NCBI GenBank assembly: GCA_037576195.1
Contig: CM075101.1
Span: 2,232,001 to 2,296,000, forward strand
Reading direction: 5' to 3'
Origin: Phytoseiulus persimilis
Lineage: Eukaryota; Arthropoda; Arachnida; Mesostigmata; Phytoseiidae
DNA length: 64,000 nt
Positions within the stretch are counted from its first letter, which is position 1. The number at the start of each line of letters is the position of its first letter. The notes under the pieces were generated by a model that ran no database searches, was not told where the DNA came from, and saw nothing but the letters and a program-made list of their open reading frames with translations. The translations under genes were made by a program, and so were the position numbers. This document shows, one piece after another, positions 44,433 to 55,034 of this stretch.

Positions 44433-47400
44433 ATGGCAGGTGGAAGACTAGACGGGGATCAGGATCAGGAAGTCAACCTTAAGGAAGTTCTGAGGACGAT
44501 GGCCGATGCTATCAGGATGTTGACAGAAAGTCATCAACGAGGGGACACGGCGGCGTCAGCTCTGCAAAGTACGGCGACCCTGCTAGGTACTTTCTTCCAC
44601 AAGCCGGATCAAGACCTCATTTTCGAAACGTGGTATTCACGACACAAGGCCATTCTGGAGGAAGCGACCCCATCAAGTAAACTCCGAACCCAACTGCTGC
44701 TGAAGGCGTTGGGGCCGATGGAATATGCTAGACTCCTCAGTCGTCTCTCGCCAGAGCTGCCGGAAGCTAAACGGTATGATGACCTCGTTGAAATCCTTAA
44801 GACGACCTTCGGATCCTCGAAATCAATATTTCGGAGACGGCATGACATCTTGAGTCAACATGCTCCGTTGACAGCTCTGGATAATCCAGAGGAAATCGTC
44901 GATTGGGCTAACCTCAAAGGCGATCACTTCGAGTGGGGCAGCATGTCCGTGGAAAAGTTCAAAATTTTCCTAGCAATCAACTACGCAGCCGGTCCGACCT
45001 TCAAAAACATCCGCAATGTAATGCTGAAGGCAGCTGATGACAAGGCTGACCTAACGGTGAAAGAGTTACGGGAGGTTGTCACGCGGTACGTTACCCGAGC
45101 AAGAGATTCTACGATCGACACATCTGACCCCGGCGGGGTGAGTCCCACTATCAGCTATGTTCAACAGAGACCAGTGCGCAATCTTCCGAATTCACGACAA
45201 GACTCGAAACCACGAGATCAACCGAAGCGACAAGCTCCGAAAGCAGGAGATTCCTCAATCTGTGCCAGTTGTGGAGGCCCACATGATCGACGAACCTGTA
45301 AGCATCTCACGTCGACCTGTATCTTCTGTCACAAAAAGGGCCATATTAAACCAGCTTGTCGAGCCTTCCAGCGCAAGGAACAGAAACTTAGTTTCGGGAC
45401 AGTGACTGTCGTCGCCTCCAGTGTGGAAGAATCTCCGCCGGATCGCGGGCGCCCGTTCGCATCAATTTTCCTCAATCGAATGCCGGTCAAATTCCGAGTC
45501 GACACCGGCGCAGATGTAACAGGGATAGGAAAGACGTTATGGACGCGCATCGGGTCGCCAGGTTTACGGTCCATGAAATTCCGTTGTATGGCAGCCAACG
45601 GTCAAGGTTTGGATGCCCTTGGCTACTTCGAAGCTGATTTCTCACTGTCTCGTGATGCGAGCGCCAGTTTCCGCGATCGTGTCATCGTCCTGCACAACCA
45701 ACAGACGGCTCTTCTTGGTTGTCGCCCAACATTCGAGCTAGGTCTTCTCGTACCAGGCTCCTCCATCCAGATATCATCTGCCGAAGAAGTCAGAACTCCG
45801 GAAATGTGGGCATCGCGTTTTCCTGACGTATTCAAAGAAGGCTTGGGACGCTGTACCAAGATGCAAGTCACTCTCGAGCTCAAGGAGGGTTCCAAACCTG
45901 TCCACCTTCGAGCAAGACCCGTTGCGGCGCCTTTCCGCGAAGCGGTGGACAAAGAGCTAGACCGGCTGGTTGAGAATGGAACTCTTTCGGCTGTGGAATC
46001 ATCCCCGTGGGCCTGCCCCATCGTAGTTGCACGCAAAGCGAACGGAAAGATCAGAGTGTGCGCCGACTACTCCACAGGTCTCAACGACGCTCTTCAGGAT
46101 GTTTCACATCCAATTCCAAACATGGAGGAGATCATGTCTAACTTCTCAGGTCATAAGTTGTTCACTTAACTCGACCTTTCAGACGCGTATCTCCAACTCG
46201 AACTTGATCCATCTAGTCGGCCGCTGACAACCATAAACACTCATCGAGGTTTGTTTCAGTATAATCGCCTGGTTTTCGGGCTTAAGACAGCCCCGGCCAT
46301 TTTTCAGCGCGCCATGGATCAAGCTCTCGCAGGTCTGGATGGCACGTTGGTTTACCTTGATGACATACTGGTGATGGGAGCGACCGTTGTGGAGCACGAT
46401 CGTCGTTTGGGCCAGGTTCTGTCAAGGCTCCAAGACTGGGGTTTCCGGTTGGGATTGCCCAAGTGTCTTTTCAACTCCCGTGAAGTCAAGTATTTGGGTG
46501 TGATCGTCAACGACCAAGGCATTCGAGCAGATCCGCAGAAAATCGCTGCAATCAAAGACCTCAAACGTCCCACTAACGTGTCGGAAGTTCGATCCCTTTT
46601 AGGCTTGATCAACTACTATGGAAAGTTCGTCACCCAGCTGCATCGCTACAAAGCGCATTTGGAGGCTCTCCTCTCGAAATCATCGCGCTTCGAATGGACC
46701 TCCGTGCTCGACGAAGCGTTCGATGACATCAAGGAAGTTCTCTCGGGCCCGCTCGCACTGGCACATTATGACCCTCGTCAACAACTGATTATCGCTGCGG
46801 ACGCCTGTAATACCGGAATCGGCGGTGTCCTGCTCCAACGTTATGCTGACGGCACGGAGAAAGCCGTTTTCCACGTGTCCAAATCTCTGTCTCCTGCGCA
46901 ACGCAATTACGGGCAAATAGAAAAAGAAGCCTTTGCGCTGGTGTACACCGTGGAACGTCTGAAGAAGTTTGTTTGGGGTCGCCACTTCACCCTTCAAACG
47001 GACCATCGTCCGTTGCTCGCCCTCTTCCGCACTTCGCAGACCAAGGGTTTGGACGAACGGACGGCGGCCAGGTTACGCCGCTGGGCTCTGCGCCTCGTCG
47101 GGTATGATTTCGATATTGAGTACGTTCGGACATCGGAGTTTGGTCAAGCTGACGCGCTGTCGAGATTGATTCAGGAAACACGTAGAGACGCAGCAAACTC
47201 TGGTATGAACGAAGTAATCGCCTCTTTGGAAGTCGACGAGATCGACATCAAGCATCTCGTCAACTCAAAGGTGTTCACACCAACGGGAGTTGAAGTTCAG
47301 AAGGCAACGTCCACAGACCCGGTCTTGAGGGTTGTGTTGGAACGTCTCCGTCACGGCTGGGAGAGAGCCGACTTCAAAAGCCACACACTTCGCGTGTTCG

Positions 47401-48677
47401 CTCAACAGGCAGATTCCCTGTGTAGTTCGCAAGGGATTCTCCTCCTACATGATCGGTTGGTAGTGCCATCTTCTCTCCGGCCCACCGTCTTGAGGAAGCT
47501 TCATCGAGCCCATCCAGGTATTGTCCGGATGAAGGCACTGGCGCGCGCGCATTTCTATTGGCCGGGCATGTCCACGGACGTCGAGACCCTCGTCAAATCG
47601 TGTGCGCATTGCGCTCAGCATGTCGCGAGTCCGACGAAAGTTCCCCTCGCCCCGTGGCCAGATCCGAGGAAGCCGTGGGTCCGTCTTCACATGGATTACG
47701 CGGAACCCCAAAAAGGTCATTCGTTCCTCGTCATTGTGGACGCTTTTTCCAAGTACGTAGATGCCACGTACATGTATCCGGCATCGTGCGGTACACTCGT
47801 CGACTATTTGAGAATGGTTTTTCGCCTGCTTGGTCCCCCGGAGACCCTCGTCACCGACAACGGGGGTCAGTTCACCTCCGCTTCGTTTGCGGAACTCTGT
47901 CAGGAGTTCTCAATCATCCACCTGCGATCTTCCCCGTACTCTCCAATGAGTAATGGCTTGGCCGAGAAAATGGTGTGTACGCTGAAAAATGCCATCGAGA
48001 GTACAGGTCCGTTGAGCTTAGACGAGGCCGTATCGGTTTACAATTACACGCCAACTGCATCTCTCAACGGGAAAACTCCTTTTGAGACTCTCTTCGGTCG
48101 CCCGCGTCGTTCGTTTTTCCCCATTTTCAGGTCCCAGGCTTCCACGATTTCGGACAGCAGCAGGAAGTTCAAGCTTGATTTCGACAGGCACCATGGGACG
48201 CGTCCACGTCTCTTTCGAAGAGGGGAGAAAGTTGTCGTCGCGTTGGACAAACGGCGTCGAGTACCCGCGACTTTTGTGGAACCGGTTGGGGCGGTTTTGG
48301 CTCGTCTTGAGGTAGATGGCAGACAAGTCGTCCGGCATCTCAATCAAATCTGGAAACGGGCTGCTTCATGGACCGACGAAGACGACTTCCCCCTCGAGCT
48401 CTTGCCTTCTTCGCCGGTGACCGTAACCGGCGCCGAGCTGGCCGAAGAGTCAGAGTGCAATGCGGGTCCGTGTCCGAGTCCCTCGCTCCGGGAAAACGAA
48501 GAAGGCGGCCTTTCAGCTCCGTCGGTCGAGGATGACAGCGAGGAGAGTATCCGTCCTATTCCCGCAAAAGAGCTCGTGCAAGCTCAAGGTCCGGCACGAT
48601 TGCAGCCCGCGCGCGTCGCGAAGAACGTCGAGGATTACGGAGTCCTCGCGGGCGTCAGGCGCATGTTCGGACGCTAG
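44433..48677 (+). pseudogene. gypsy-2 gag-pol, one nonsense codon
   Basis: The start is chosen at ATG 44433 (ACCATGG context), 50 nt after the LTR; an in-frame ATG at 44325 lies inside the LTR. Order and rough residues: gag, with two Cys knuckles about 277-309 (CIFCHKKGHIKPAC is a full CCHC); protease FRVDTGADVTG about 356; RT about 490-660 with LDLSDAYLQ and YLDDILVMG; RNase H AADACNTGIGG about 785; integrase zinc region HRAHPGIVRMKALARAHFYW...CAHC about 1025; integrase core with Asp in HMDYA, Asp in VTDNGGQF and Glu in GLAEKMV, with the DD35E spacing intact. The only visible lesion is TAA at 46167-46169, two residues before the RT LDLSDAY block. The family copies RNA into DNA and integrates it; this copy cannot make full pol unless the stop is read through. 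Confidence 0.92.
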
Positions 48678-48696
48678 CCCGCTGACGAGGGAGGAA

Positions 48697-48832
48697 TGTT
48701 GTGTTCGACGATCAACTACAACGAAGCGTTCCCCGCGACGCTATAAAAGGAGCGGTCTACTTCGAATAAATGCTTGCTTGCCCATTCACTCTTCAAGTCT
48801 GAACGTCGTTGTCCTGATCCTATTCTGATACA
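48697..48832 (+). repeat. 3' LTR of gypsy-2
   Basis: 136 bp, base-for-base identical to 44248-44383, directly after the polypurine tract GAGGGAGGAA. TATAAAAG is at 48742-48749 and AATAAA at 48765-48770. Confidence 0.9.
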
Positions 48833-48923
48833 CTTCAAATTCCACTATGTGCGACAGACTTTGAGATTATATCAACCGACTGAGAAGAACGAAGTTTAGG
48901 CTCAGGATCGAACATTTTTGATA

Positions 48924-50337
48924 TCCAGCTGTAACACGAAATTATCGACAGCGTTGAAATCGCGCATTCGGTTGGAGTTTCAGCATTTTCTCGTGAGGCT
49001 GATACCGACGAACGTCAAGTTAGTGCTAACGAAGGACACACAAGTACGATTTGTCGACTCAGAACTCCGGCTCGTCAAGATTTGTGAGAAAGAATTCATT
49101 CCCTCAATATGGGACGAAAACCGGCTCTGACTCCTCAAGAAAGGATTCGCATCGATCAATTACACGGCTCTGGGCTCGCAGCAAGAGCTATCGGACGAGA
49201 GATCGGCAGAACAGCGGACGTAGTGCTGCGGTATTTGAGATTAAGGGCGGAGTATGGCATCAGATCGTACAAGAAACGAAGCACAAAGCTCTCAGATCGT
49301 CAGAAACGGAAGATAATTCAGGATGCGAGCAACAAGAGTGTCTCTTGCGCTCAAATCAGAGACTCAAACAACCTCCCAGTGCATAAACAGACCGTCTGGC
49401 GCGTTTTGAGAAGTGCGTATCATCTGAAATTCAAGAAAATGTGCGGGAAGCTCCCGCTGACGAAAAAGCACCTAGACACTAGGCTCGATCGCGCCCAGGA
49501 ATGGATGAGTTGGACTTCGGAATGGGATAAAGTTGTCTTCAGCGATGAGAAAAAGTTCAATCTGGACGGCCCGGATGGATTCCATAACTACTATCACGAT
49601 CTTCGGAAAGAGCCTCGATTCTATTCTAAAAGACAGTCCGGGGGCGGTTCAGTTATGATCTGGGGAGCGGTCAGTCGCCGCGGGACGTTCCAAATCATCT
49701 TCGTGGAGACAATAATGCGTTCCGTGGACTATAAGCTGCTACTCGAGAACCACCTGCGACCTCAAGCTTTGGAGAAAGTTGGAACGGATTTCATCTTCCA
49801 GCAAGATTGCGCCTCCGTGCACACGGCGGCGATAATCAAAGATTGGTTCCGGGAGAGCGGAGTACGTTTTCTTGACTGGCCTCCGAAGAGCCCCGACCTG
49901 AACATTATTGAGAACCTCTGGGGAACGTTAGCTCGGCTCGTCTATCCCAATGGGAAGCAGTACAACTCAAGAGAAGAACTGAAACATGCGATTCTTTCTT
50001 CTTGGGCCAGAATTGGGGAACGAGACATAAAACCACTCTATGATTCTCTCCCAAGGCGCATTTTTGAGGTCATCAAGGCGAAAGGGGGTTCGACGAAGTA
50101 TTAACTTTCGAGAATTCCGAAATCGTGGAATAAATCAGCCTGTCGATAATTTCATGTTACGGCTCGAAATCGATTTTCTGGAATCTTACGCGTCGTCTTC
50201 CTCGAATCGAAGAAATATTCTATCGCCACAATCGTGGTGATGCTGGGAGTATTCCTTGGCAGCATCAACATCATCTCTCTTTGTCATCAGGAATAGTCTA
50301 GAAAACTTGACTGTCGATAATTTCGTGTTGTGGGCTG
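48924..50337 (+). mobile_element. Tc1 transposon with IR/DR-type ends
   Basis: The left end (from about 48924, TA at 48922-48923) and the right end (to 50337, TA at 50338-50339) share inverted CACGAAATTATCGACAG. A second inner copy lies on the right at 50140-50160, and a weaker one on the left at about 49041-49060, giving repeats-within-terminal-repeats as in IR/DR Tc1 elements. It holds an intact transposase. It begins 91 bp after the gypsy-2 3' LTR. Confidence 0.85.
49109..50104 (+). CDS. Tc1 transposase, intact
   Basis: 331 aa, the normal length for Tc1 transposases. The N-terminal paired-type helix-turn-helix region (about 1-110) starts MGRKPALTPQERIRIDQLH. The catalytic domain has Asp in VVFSDEKKFNLDGPDG (about 146), Asp in FIFQQDCASVH (about 235) and Glu in SPDLNIIENLWG (about 271). 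There are 34 residues between the last two, so the DD34E triad is complete. It cuts and pastes the element at TA sites in the nucleus by binding the terminal repeats. AATAAA follows at 50129-50134. No stop or frameshift is seen, so the gene may still be active. Confidence 0.93.
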   Translation: MGRKPALTPQERIRIDQLHGSGLAARAIGREIGRTADVVLRYLRLRAEYGIRSYKKRSTKLSDRQKRKIIQDASNKSVSCAQIRDSNNLPVHKQTVWRVLRSAYHLKFKKMCGKLPLTKKHLDTRLDRAQEWMSWTSEWDKVVFSDEKKFNLDGPDGFHNYYHDLRKEPRFYSKRQSGGGSVMIWGAVSRRGTFQIIFVETIMRSVDYKLLLENHLRPQALEKVGTDFIFQQDCASVHTAAIIKDWFRESGVRFLDWPPKSPDLNIIENLWGTLARLVYPNGKQYNSREELKHAILSSWARIGERDIKPLYDSLPRRIFEVIKAKGGSTKY

Positions 50338-50397
50338 TATGCCGAGATTGCTTCGCCCAGATGGTTTGCGGCGCTGTCCGGTAAAGCTGCTCTAACG

Positions 50398-50455
50398 GGA
50401 GGCGGCAACAAGCGCTCAAAAAGCACCCAATGAACGCACTATTTAAAGGGACCAT
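50398..50455. repeat. Second copy of the ~60-bp TATA-like repeat
   Basis: Matches 42784-42843 with few changes (CAAGCGCTCAAAAAG.ACCC, then TATTTAAAGGGACC). See the earlier copy. The interval 50456-51359 beyond it holds nothing I recognise. Confidence 0.5.
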
Positions 50456-51956
50456 GGAAGAGGGCGATGGAAATCGTTTAAAGAATGGAGAGGAATCCTG
50501 GAGAAGGAGTTGGATGAATAATCACGGCTGGATCTCTCACGGAATCTTCAAAGGAATGAAATTGGGTGTGAAACCGAGAGCGATGCATTGATTTCCGTGG
50601 GCGCACGAGGAAGAGATTCAACCGACGATTTCAAAATGGACGATCGACTGTGGCACGATCATCTTTGATGGTATTTACGCGCCCGGAAGCACCAAAGGCG
50701 AGCAATGAGTTTCCCGGATAACTATTGATCCTTTCAGTCAGGAAGAACTTCCCTCTGATAAGGCACAGCATGATACCGAGTGGATTTAGAGCTGTTTGTG
50801 TGGTGCTTTGTGCGGTGCAACGTGCAACCCTTCGAGGGTGCAACCTCATCATTACCCTACTAGAGCCAAACTTGAAGCAGAGGAGAATGGTCGCAACGGA
50901 GCCCGGGGCACCCTGTCTGCAAATCAATCTGTCATAGGCTTGGATGAGGGAAATGATGAGACCATCCACGGAGTGCATTGACTTAATCTGTGAATACAAA
51001 CAGCTCCCTCCCGACTCGGAGGATATTACCATGTGCCTACTACTAGGATATTCCTATATTGTGTGCTTACAGAAGACTGTGATCAATGCAGCACGCTGAG
51101 GTTCTAAGCTTTGAAATGATTTCCCCCGCCCTGGAACATATTCCAGGAGGTCCACGATCGCTGGCGAGAGACTCGGAGCGCGCATGTGTCGGAACGGCAG
51201 TAGCGCAACGGTTGGTGGATGGTTGAACCGTTAGCTTTCGTTCTCTTCGTCGGAGTCTGGAGTGTCTTCCAGAAATTGTCGAACTGCGTTGATTCCCGTG
51301 AGCGAAACTGCTTCCTTTCAATGATTTACTGCTTCTGTCCTGTTCGTTAACGCGGCAAGGGAGAACATGGACCGAAGAGGGGGGATTCATTCTGACGCCA
51401 GGGGCGCATGTTGGCAAACACGTATGGGTCGATCCCAATGGACGTTATGTCATTGACGGTAGCGAAGGTAGCGGAGACTTCTTCTTCAAGATGAACGGTC
51501 GGACCAAGTGCGGAAGGTTCATCCACCTCAAGTGCAAATTCTCTCGAGCGTAAGTGCTAGGTTACCTCTCACACTTCACAAGACAGCTCATAAGCTCCTA
51601 CTTCATCCAGGTCTGAAACGTTGAGAGCCTGATGATATGTTTGTATTCAGGCCAATATTATATCCCGTGACAGCGAAGATCCAGGTGGACGGCGCGATTG
51701 TTCGAGTGAGCAGTGACCATTCCCACCTTCCCGAATACGGCGGCCAAAGCACCGGTGTCGGTGAGGCTCGGAAAGAGTGGACCAAACGTGCGAGAGCGCA
51801 GTCTCGGTCAAACCCACCCCGATTTGATCCTGGAGGTGAGACGCAGTGTTCATCGAAGAGTTGCGACCGAGGTCATACCAAGCTCTCACGTCCACACGCT
51901 ACAGCGACACGCTGCGAAGGAGAGACCGAACGGCGCACAGCGGTCGGGATTGTCGG

Positions 51957-54168
51957 AAAATCATAACTTTCGAACGGCTGGACCGATTTTCCTGAATTTT
52001 CGCGAGCGAGTTCTGAGTCCAGAGGAGCAACTTTTGAGCATATAACCAACTTCCAAACTTTCTCTGAAGGGGGCAAAATCGGAAAAAAAAAGGAAAATTC
52101 ACGATTCCGGCCAAACGACTGGATTGATCTAAAATCGGCGAGAAGGGTCGGAAAGCTGGGGCGATTCCGCATTTTTTTTCCCATGAGGAAAATTTTCAAC
52201 GGGCCCTTCGTAAGGGAGGTTTATACCGATTTTTAAAAATGCCCATAACTCCTCGAAAAATGCACTTTTTTCATCGGATAAAAAACGGAGGATGCGCGCA
52301 ATTTCTCGGGTTAGCTGATGCCGTCGATAAACCAATTACTTTTTCTCGGCAAATCGCTGTTATAACCTCATTTTGGTGAAAAAAACGCATTTTTTTAAGT
52401 TTTTCCTCCAAAATGGTCCACCCTTCAAAGCACCCAGGCTCGCACGCGGCTCTGAGGGGTGCGTCTGATATCCCCGCACGTCATCCAGTTTACAAATATT
52501 GCGCCAAACCATTGTGGTTTTCGAAAATTTCGAAATATGCCCCCAAGTGCCCTGTTTCCGTCGAAATCGACCAAACGGTCAGTTTGACCACGAGCCTAAA
52601 ATCCGTGGGATCGATTTTATTGAGTCATAACACCAGCATGAGATCGGACTCGAGCCAACAGTTTCAAATTCGCCGCTTCCCACCATTTTGGGATCCACGC
52701 GGCGCCAATATGGGCAATAGCTTCCATAGGAATCTCATGCAGTGCCTTGTCAATATCGCATGTAACCAGGACTTCAGAAAATGGCGTTGCGAAAAGAATA
52801 ATGCACCGCAACGGACCAAGCGCTTGCGGGAAATTCAGGATGAGTTCAGGAAAGAACTGGGTTTGATTGTTTCCGTTGTTCGACCGGGCGGCACCAGCAA
52901 TGACGGCAACACGGCTCGCAAGTTCTTCAGAAATCATGGTTTGACGGCTATGATAACCGGCTTAGACCCAGAGTTGGTCTATAGGCTCCACATCATCTTG
53001 GAAGCAATCAACTCTCGCCACCAGTTGAACGGTGCGGCGTTCGGCGAGTACTGCCACGTCACAGCGAATATTTTCGTTACGCGCAATCCGTGGTATTACG
53101 TGCCTGTGACAGTGCACAAGGTACTGATTCACGGCCAGGCAATCGTGGAGAATAGCACCCAACCCATAGGTGCTCTCAGTGAAGAAGCTCAGGAAGCATT
53201 GAACAAGCTCTTCAAGAACTTCCGAGAAAATTTCTCGTTCAAGGACGTCCGTGAGAACGTGAATCGCGATGTGATGCAAAGGTTGATGGTTCATACGGAT
53301 CCCCTCGTGAACAGTTACCGGAAGGATCTCCCCTTGAGTGATCTTGACATCCTGGATGATGTGAGGAAACTTCTGAGTGCCGAGTGATCTACTTCCTATG
53401 GAAGCTATTGCCTATATTGGCGCCGCGTGGATCCCAAAATGGTGGGAAGCGGCAAATTTGAAACTGTTGGCTCGAGTCCGATCTCATGCTGCTGTTGTGA
53501 CTCAATAAAATCGATTCCACGGATTTTAGACTCGTGGTCAAACTGACCGTTTGGTCGATTTCGACGAAAATAGGGCACTTGGGGGCATATATCGAAATTT
53601 TTGAAAACCACAATGGTTTGGCGCAAACTTTGTAAACTGGATGACGTGCGGGGATACCAGACGCACCCCTCAGAGCCGCGTGCGAGCCTGGGTGCTTTGA
53701 AGGGTGGACCATTTTGGAGGAAAAACTAAGAAAAATGTGTTTTTTCACCAAAATGAGGTTATAACAGCAATTTGCCGAGAAAAAGTAATTGGTTTATCGA
53801 TGGCATCAGCTAACCCGAGAAATTGCGCGCATCCTCCGTTTTTTATCCGATGAAAAAAGTGCATTTTTCGAGGAGTTATGGGCATTTTTAAAAATCGGTC
53901 TAAACCTCCCTTACGAAGGGCCCGTTGAAAATTTTCCTCATGGGAAAAAAAATGCGGAGTCGCCCCAGCTTTCCGACCCTTCTCGCCGATTTTAGATCAA
54001 TCCAGTCGCTTGGCCGGAATCGTGAGTTTTCCATTTTTTTTTTCGATTTTGCCCCCTTTGGAGAGAGTTTGGAAGTTGGTTATATGCTCAAAAGTTGCTC
54101 CTCTGGACTCAGAACTCGCTCGCGAAAATTCAGGAAAATCGGTCCAGCCGTTCAAAAGTTATGATTTT
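51957..54168 (+). mobile_element. Snap-back element: ~775-bp inverted arms around a ~660-bp core
   Basis: 51957-52731 and 53395-54168 are inverted copies at high identity. Both outer ends start AAAATCATAACTTT and continue GAACGGCTGGACC. The unique centre, about 52732-53394, carries most of a transposase-like frame. It splits the MULE/FLYWCH remnant. I could not find a clean target duplication. The element is either a fold-back transposon or the product of an inverted duplication of one end of a larger element. Confidence 0.78.
52413..53387 (+). CDS. Transposase-like protein of the snap-back element
   Basis: 324 codons, uninterrupted. The first ~107 residues are read from the inverted arm (a mirrored frame exists at 53751-53389), so they are probably not original protein. 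The core from about residue 108 has RKELGLIVSVVRPGGTSNDGNTARKFF, then YCHVTANIFVTRNPWYYVPVTVHKVLIHG, PIGALSEEAQEALNKLFK and DVMQRLMVHTDPLVNS. I recognise this as a family that recurs in arthropod and cnidarian genomes, marked by a G-x-NDGN-x-AR-x-FF block and a VHK-x-LIHG block. I cannot assign it safely to a transposon superfamily. It looks like the C-terminal part of a longer protein, so this copy is likely truncated. Confidence 0.55.
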   Translation: MVHPSKHPGSHAALRGASDIPARHPVYKYCAKPLWFSKISKYAPKCPVSVEIDQTVSLTTSLKSVGSILLSHNTSMRSDSSQQFQIRRFPPFWDPRGANMGNSFHRNLMQCLVNIACNQDFRKWRCEKNNAPQRTKRLREIQDEFRKELGLIVSVVRPGGTSNDGNTARKFFRNHGLTAMITGLDPELVYRLHIILEAINSRHQLNGAAFGEYCHVTANIFVTRNPWYYVPVTVHKVLIHGQAIVENSTQPIGALSEEAQEALNKLFKNFRENFSFKDVRENVNRDVMQRLMVHTDPLVNSYRKDLPLSDLDILDDVRKLLSAE

Positions 54169-55034
54169 AAAGTATTCAAAAGTTATGCGGCGTGGCCGCT
54201 CTGCTGCAACTTTATCAGAGTATCGCCAGCTCGGATTACCAAGGTTTCACGGAATCCGATGACCAGGAGCGCTTGCTAAGCTTCTTTTATCCGGAGTTCG
54301 GGAGCGTCGTTCTGACAACTCGAAGACTCCTCGATCTACTCAAAGCCGCAACGATGCACCACGCTGATGCAAAATATAAGGTGGTGTCACGGAAGCTCGC
54401 CACGCAACTCTTTCGCCCTCACGGCAATTGGAAAGGCTATGTGAGTAGCAGTGACTGTAGCGAGTCTCACTTGCTCCTGAATCTTCACCCCGTGTTCACC
54501 TGATCCAGACACTCGACTCGAATTTCCCCCTCGGTAGGATTTGTGGCAGGGACATTTATGACCGCTCAAAGCACTGTGGCTCACGCTGAGGTTTTCCGAG
54601 TCCTGAAGAACCAAGAGGGGAACTGGAGGATGAACGCCTACATGGGCGATTTCGACTCTGCCATGCCAGCCGCGGTGGAACAGGAGTTCCCTGAGTGTCA
54701 CATATATGGCTTTTCATCCCATCACTCTCAGAGTTCATCGCGATACGCACGCCGTCCATATGTGGGCCTGGCGAGGACATTGGGGCAGTGCGGAAGGATG
54801 TGGAAGACTTTCCTCGGACTCACAACCCTGCCCCTGCTCCCACCGGAAGATATTCAGGCTGCGTTCGAGTCGCTGGCGGCCGAGGCGTTGACTCAGCACT
54901 CGCGATTCGATCGTTTCCTCCGATATGTTCGATTAACGTGGATTTATTGGTTCTATTGGAATGAGCGTATACAAGGCCCCTTGCCGAACCAACAATGTGG
55001 TAGCAAACAATGCCCTGCTACTCCGAAGAGTTAA

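Larger units (their letters stand above)
44248..48832 (+). mobile_element. Young Ty3/gypsy retrotransposon (gypsy-2), 4585 bp
   Basis: Identical 136-bp LTRs lie at 44248-44383 and 48697-48832 (TGTTGTG...GATACA). A primer binding site TGGCGCAGTCGAGAAC starts 6 nt after the left LTR, and a polypurine tract GAGGGAGGAA precedes the right one. The single long gag-pol frame spans 44433-48677 and is broken by one TAA. The flanks are ATTC on the left and CTTC on the right, a poor (3 of 4) target duplication. Identical LTRs mean very recent insertion or gene conversion. Confidence 0.92.
51360..55034 (+). pseudogene. FLYWCH/MULE-type transposase-derived gene remnant
   Basis: Exon 1 (about 51360-51549) and exon 2 (from 51651) flank a 101-bp intron with GTAAGT and TTGTATTCAG ends. 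Spliced in phase 2 they give a FLYWCH-like finger: NGRYVIDG, KCGRFIHLKCKFSRA, then PILYPVTAKIQVDG and SSDHSHLPE. The second Cys of the finger appears to be Tyr. A frameshift near 51815 is followed by VRRSVHRRVATEVIPS. A 2.2-kb element interrupts at 51957-54168. Afterwards MULE core parts follow: ERLLSFFYPEFG, MHHADAKYKV (54355-54385), FRVLKNQEGNWRMNAYMGDFD, then FPECHIYGF and LLPPEDIQAAFESL. A possible second intron at 54441-54549 does not keep frame. Introns suggest a host-captured gene that later decayed; a decayed transposon is the alternative. Confidence 0.6.
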
